The notes beneath the pieces are model-generated. The model had not been told where the DNA came from. It ran no database searches and saw nothing but the letters and a program-made list of their open reading frames with translations. Shown here one piece after another: positions 60,401 through 64,000 of a stretch of DNA of 64,000 nucleotides. Position 1 is the first letter of the stretch; each line of letters opens with the position of its first letter. The translations under genes and the position numbers were made by a program. Origin of the DNA: Anarhynchus alexandrinus (Eukaryota; Chordata; Aves; Charadriiformes; Charadriidae); NCBI GenBank assembly GCA_008711295.1, contig VUYV01000016.1:3934383-3998382 (forward strand), written 5' to 3'.

Positions 60401-63400
60401 AATTCCTTAAGGGGATCTTTGGGGAGGGGAAACAGGAAAGTATGGCTTTAATGCTAGCAAAAGGAGCCTGGATTTATGCATAGGGCTCAGCAGACGATGG
60501 AAGTCTGGCCCATTCAAAATGGTGTCTGAGGGTAGGGCATGGAGTCAAGCTACTTGCTGATGGCACTCTGTGCAGAAGGTTATCAGAGGGGAATGGCTTA
60601 AGGAAGACAGGACAATCAAGGAGGTGGTGCGGACATATTCAGAACATAAGGTTTTTGATGTGGATTATAGGAAGAAAATATAAGGGGTCATCGAACACAA
60701 AATAACAGAAAACTCATAATGGTCTAAAAAGGAACAGAAACTTGGAGTGGATGGAACATTAGATATAGCTCTGATCATAAAAAGTCACTTCAAAAGTGCA
60801 AGGAAAATGTAAAAATAAGTAAGTACAGATGAAATTGCGGTACAGAGCTGTGGAAGCGAGCTTGCAACTTGGTGCTGCTTAGAGATGTGCAGATCATGCT
60901 GTAGAGCTGGTCTGCTTGATATTTAGAAATACTTGGGCTGAAATTCTCAAAATATGGAATTGTATGCAAATTCTTGATCCATTGTGTGACTGCCTTATCC
61001 TTGCCAGGTAGTGCAATGTGCTGATCTCAGTACGAAGCCTTTTTATTCTCTGAAATTCAAGACTGGACTATGCAAACATATAAATGGGATTAATGAATGC
61101 AGCTCATTACCGGCTCTTGATTGAGACCACACATGATGATAATCAATCACTTTGGAGTGCTAATGGCTTTGGGTGACTGACCCCTAACCTAGTCTTTGAT
61201 GGCCATCTTGTCAGGGACACTGAGCAGAGAGCTCTGGACAGTGTCCACCGCTCTGTAAAGCGGTCCAAGAAACCCTGGCCAGATGCATGTGTTGACTAGA
61301 GAAATGATGTATGCACCGCAGTACAAATTGCCTCTACGCTGAGCTTTTTCTTCCTGCAGTGATAGAAGACCAACTTGGGTTGTGCCAAGGAGGTTTTGCT
61401 GAGGAGGTCCTGTGAAGAAAGAGATAGGAATTGCGTAAAGGAAGGGGTGTTAGGGCAATAGTCCAGCTGAATTTCCCTCAGCAACAGGGTCTGGTGGAGG
61501 TGTTGGTGAATTACTTCAGATGGCTGGTGTCACACTGAGGAAGGATGGTGGTTGAAACTACTGGATGCTATAGCCCTGTCTCCCCAGGGTGCCAGTGTGT
61601 GTGTCCTGGGGCAGCTCAGTGGTGCAGGGGAGCGCTGATTTGTCAAGCTTTGCTGAAGAGTCAGCCTTGCTGCAGACATGGTTGGGCAAGCTATAGACTT
61701 CTAGGAGCATGGCGTACATTTCCATGTTGTCCTGACACTGTATGTCCTACTTCCTGAGGATAATTAATTTTTAATTACATCAAGACTGCCAATGAAGAAG
61801 CTTCCTAAAAATATCTCTTCCCTTTAGATTTGATAAATCCTAATGACTGGTTTTAATTTGCTGTAATAAAAATTAGCAGATGGAATATTTTTTGTGGTCC
61901 CAGACAGTAATCTAAGTAAGATAATTTAGATGGCACCTCATCTGAAGCAGAATAGGGCTGGACTCGGAGAGGCAGGAGAAATAACTGTGAAGAAAGGCTT
62001 GCAATGGAAGCCTATGGTGGACCTTCTCATCAAAGGAGGAGAGTGTAGAGCAGCTACTACTGGGGATTCAGGCCTTGCTTCGCACCTGAGGTTCCCTGTT
62101 TCCTGCTACACATTAACCCTGACTTCTATGCTGGTCAATTCTGCAGTAGCTGAGGGTGAGCGAGATTTCCCCTCCTCCCTTCACCCCAGCCCCAAAATAT
62201 AGGCCCTTTTGTTTGGACTAAAAATTACGAATTCAAGCGGTTCATTTTTGAATAGTGTGATAAATTAAAAACAGCTGGTCCTGGAATGGCTAAAAAGAGT
62301 CAGGTTCCTAAAGCATTTGTATTCATGGCTGAAAGTGGGTTTTTGGAGAGTCTTCTGAATGCAGGTCTGTTGCATTGCAGAAGGTAGGGTGTTCAGAGTA
62401 ACAGCCAGTGCTTTGTAGCAGTTGCCTGTTCCCTGCTGAGACATTGCTATCGTTTAGTTGTATCACTTACCTCTGCTTATCTGTCCATTTGCCTCTATTT
62501 GTTGCTTTGTCATAAATAATAAGAATCACAAGGAACCAGAGGCCAGATTGGATTGGAGTACCATAGTTGGCCTGTCAATGTAGGGAGATATGAACCTTAC
62601 CCCGGGAATTTTGAGTCAGATGGTGTGATTGCAGGAAAGCCTGTTTCCTACAAAACTCCAGGCTAAACATGAATTCACCTTTTGAAGTATGCTAAACCCC
62701 AGAATTAAATACAGCTCTGCTCACCTGATGTCATTTTCTAATGATATCTGATTTGCATTTGCATCAGTCTTTGGTGAGATACTTACCCTGGGTAAGGCAT
62801 TGAGCCCTGGACTTTGGATCTTTGCAGAATGGAACATTTACCAGCGAGAGACAGGTTGAAGCCCAGCAGCTGCTCTGGACTCCGAGAGCAGCACAGGCAA
62901 TGAGGGTGTCTATTTTTGGAGAACTGACAGCAGCAGGCCCTGAATCTAGTTCCCACAGCAGATGATATTTCTCTCTGCACATAGAACGTCAATGCTACTG
63001 GCACCATGTCACAAAAGTATAAAAGTTCAGACTGGTATGCCCACAAACCCTGCTTCTTCAAACCCTAGTGCTGCTCTTCTAATGAACCTACCACCTTGCC
63101 TTAGCCTTCTCCTATCTCTGGATGTTCCTCCAGGGTCGTCTCTACTATCCACTCTAGATCCCAAATCCAGGTGCCCTGTGATTGCCAGGGGCTGGATATG
63201 TTGGCTAACAGCTTAGAAAATGGGCTTAAGCTGCTAGGAATGGTTGTACTTAGTATAGGCTATGAACCTTCAGTCTGGAAGGGTTAGGAGCTAGATTTTG
63301 AAATCCTTGCTCACATTCAATAGTACAAAATAGTTTTTGGGGGTGGAGGTTGTGGCTATAATGTAGAGAGAGGCAAGAGTGGGATTGATGGAAGAACTGC

Positions 63401-64000
63401 TCTGTCTTAATATTGGCAGTTCTCCCTTTGGTCTCTCCTGTAATATTTTGACATTTTGGATCAGTTTTAGCCCATTAGGCGATGTCTGAAAGGGGATGCT
63501 GAGGTTGTACATTCAAGGCAGTGAGTATTGTGATATCATGATTAGGGCAGAACAGGAACTAGGGTGTCTGCATATAATTATGAAGCAGTATGGAGCGTGC
63601 AGTGCAGAAAAGGCTATTCCCAAAACAACTATATTACTTATATCTCACGGATTTCATGCCTTTGATATTGCTTTGGCTATCTCTTATTATGGGTTTCCTT
63701 CAGCAATAGGGTTGGATGTTCAGTTTTGACAAGCGGCCAGACGTTTTCAGTTCTCTCAGAAAGGTCATTGAAAGTTGGTCTGGCTATCTAACTGGAAATC
63801 TCATGACTCTAGGTCTTCTCAGGAGATTTCTTATTCTTCAAGTTTTCACTTGGCCAGTTGAAAATGTTAACAGCTGCCTTTTTTTCACTACTTCTGGACC
63901 TAGACCAGACATAGAAACAGAGGCATGTGTGCTGCAGAAGACTGTAATTGTAGTGTATGATCCATAGAGTGAATTTGAGTGAGAAAAGAATTGTGGTTTG
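60401..64000. other. Intergenic to the right edge, no gene seen
   Basis: No supportable coding exon. A homeodomain-site-rich block lies at 61090-61240 and a candidate spliced exon (strong acceptor and donor, minus strand) at 62788-62980; both are discussed as findings. Nothing resembling BMP2 is present, so that gene, if it is the neighbour, starts beyond 64 kb. Confidence 0.55.

Overview
This window looks like nuclear DNA of a bird. It is AT-rich, introns are short, interspersed repeats are sparse, and the recognisable young repeats are CR1 LINEs whose 3' ends carry the short direct repeat typical of avian CR1 (for example ATTCCGTG twice at the end of the copy finishing near 11560). There is no bacterial or viral gene organisation. 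Most long open frames are chance frames, retroelement remnants, or frames inside a GC-rich island.

Left part (1 to about 16.6 kb, minus strand): the 5' half of FERMT1, which encodes kindlin-1, an integrin co-activator of epithelial focal adhesions. Seven coding exons can be placed to the base from conserved protein segments, splice sites and reading-frame phase: 12469-12641 (contains the ATG), 7906-8139, 6229-6375, 5430-5643, 4322-4424, 2657-2764 and 1626-1757. Together they encode 363 residues: F0, F1 with its lysine-rich loop, and the start of F2. The PH domain, the rest of F2 and F3 must lie left of base 1. One intron uses a GC rather than a GT donor. A CpG-rich island at about 15.7-16.64 kb is the probable promoter and untranslated first exon.

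Right part (about 16.6 to 64 kb): no protein-coding gene that I can support. In mammals the next gene upstream of FERMT1 is BMP2, across a large gene-poor interval, so this is probably the FERMT1-BMP2 intergenic region. It contains four dead CR1 fragments, several very old and degenerate copies of a palindromic sauropsid repeat (core CCCATTGACTTCA-like), two MIR-like SINE traces, simple repeats, and a few stretches that look like candidate regulatory DNA: a pair of CTCF-like sites at 26.2 kb, an AP-1 containing block at 28.7-29.0 kb and a homeodomain-site-rich block at 61.1 kb.

I did not find an undescribed biological system. The most checkable observations are the GC-AG intron, a strong competing splice donor inside FERMT1 coding exon 4, the tyrosine-to-cysteine change in kindlin F0, the plus-strand TATA motif in the FERMT1 island, and the facing CTCF-like pair in the desert. 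Sequence comparisons to human kindlins and to repeat families are from memory, not from a search.
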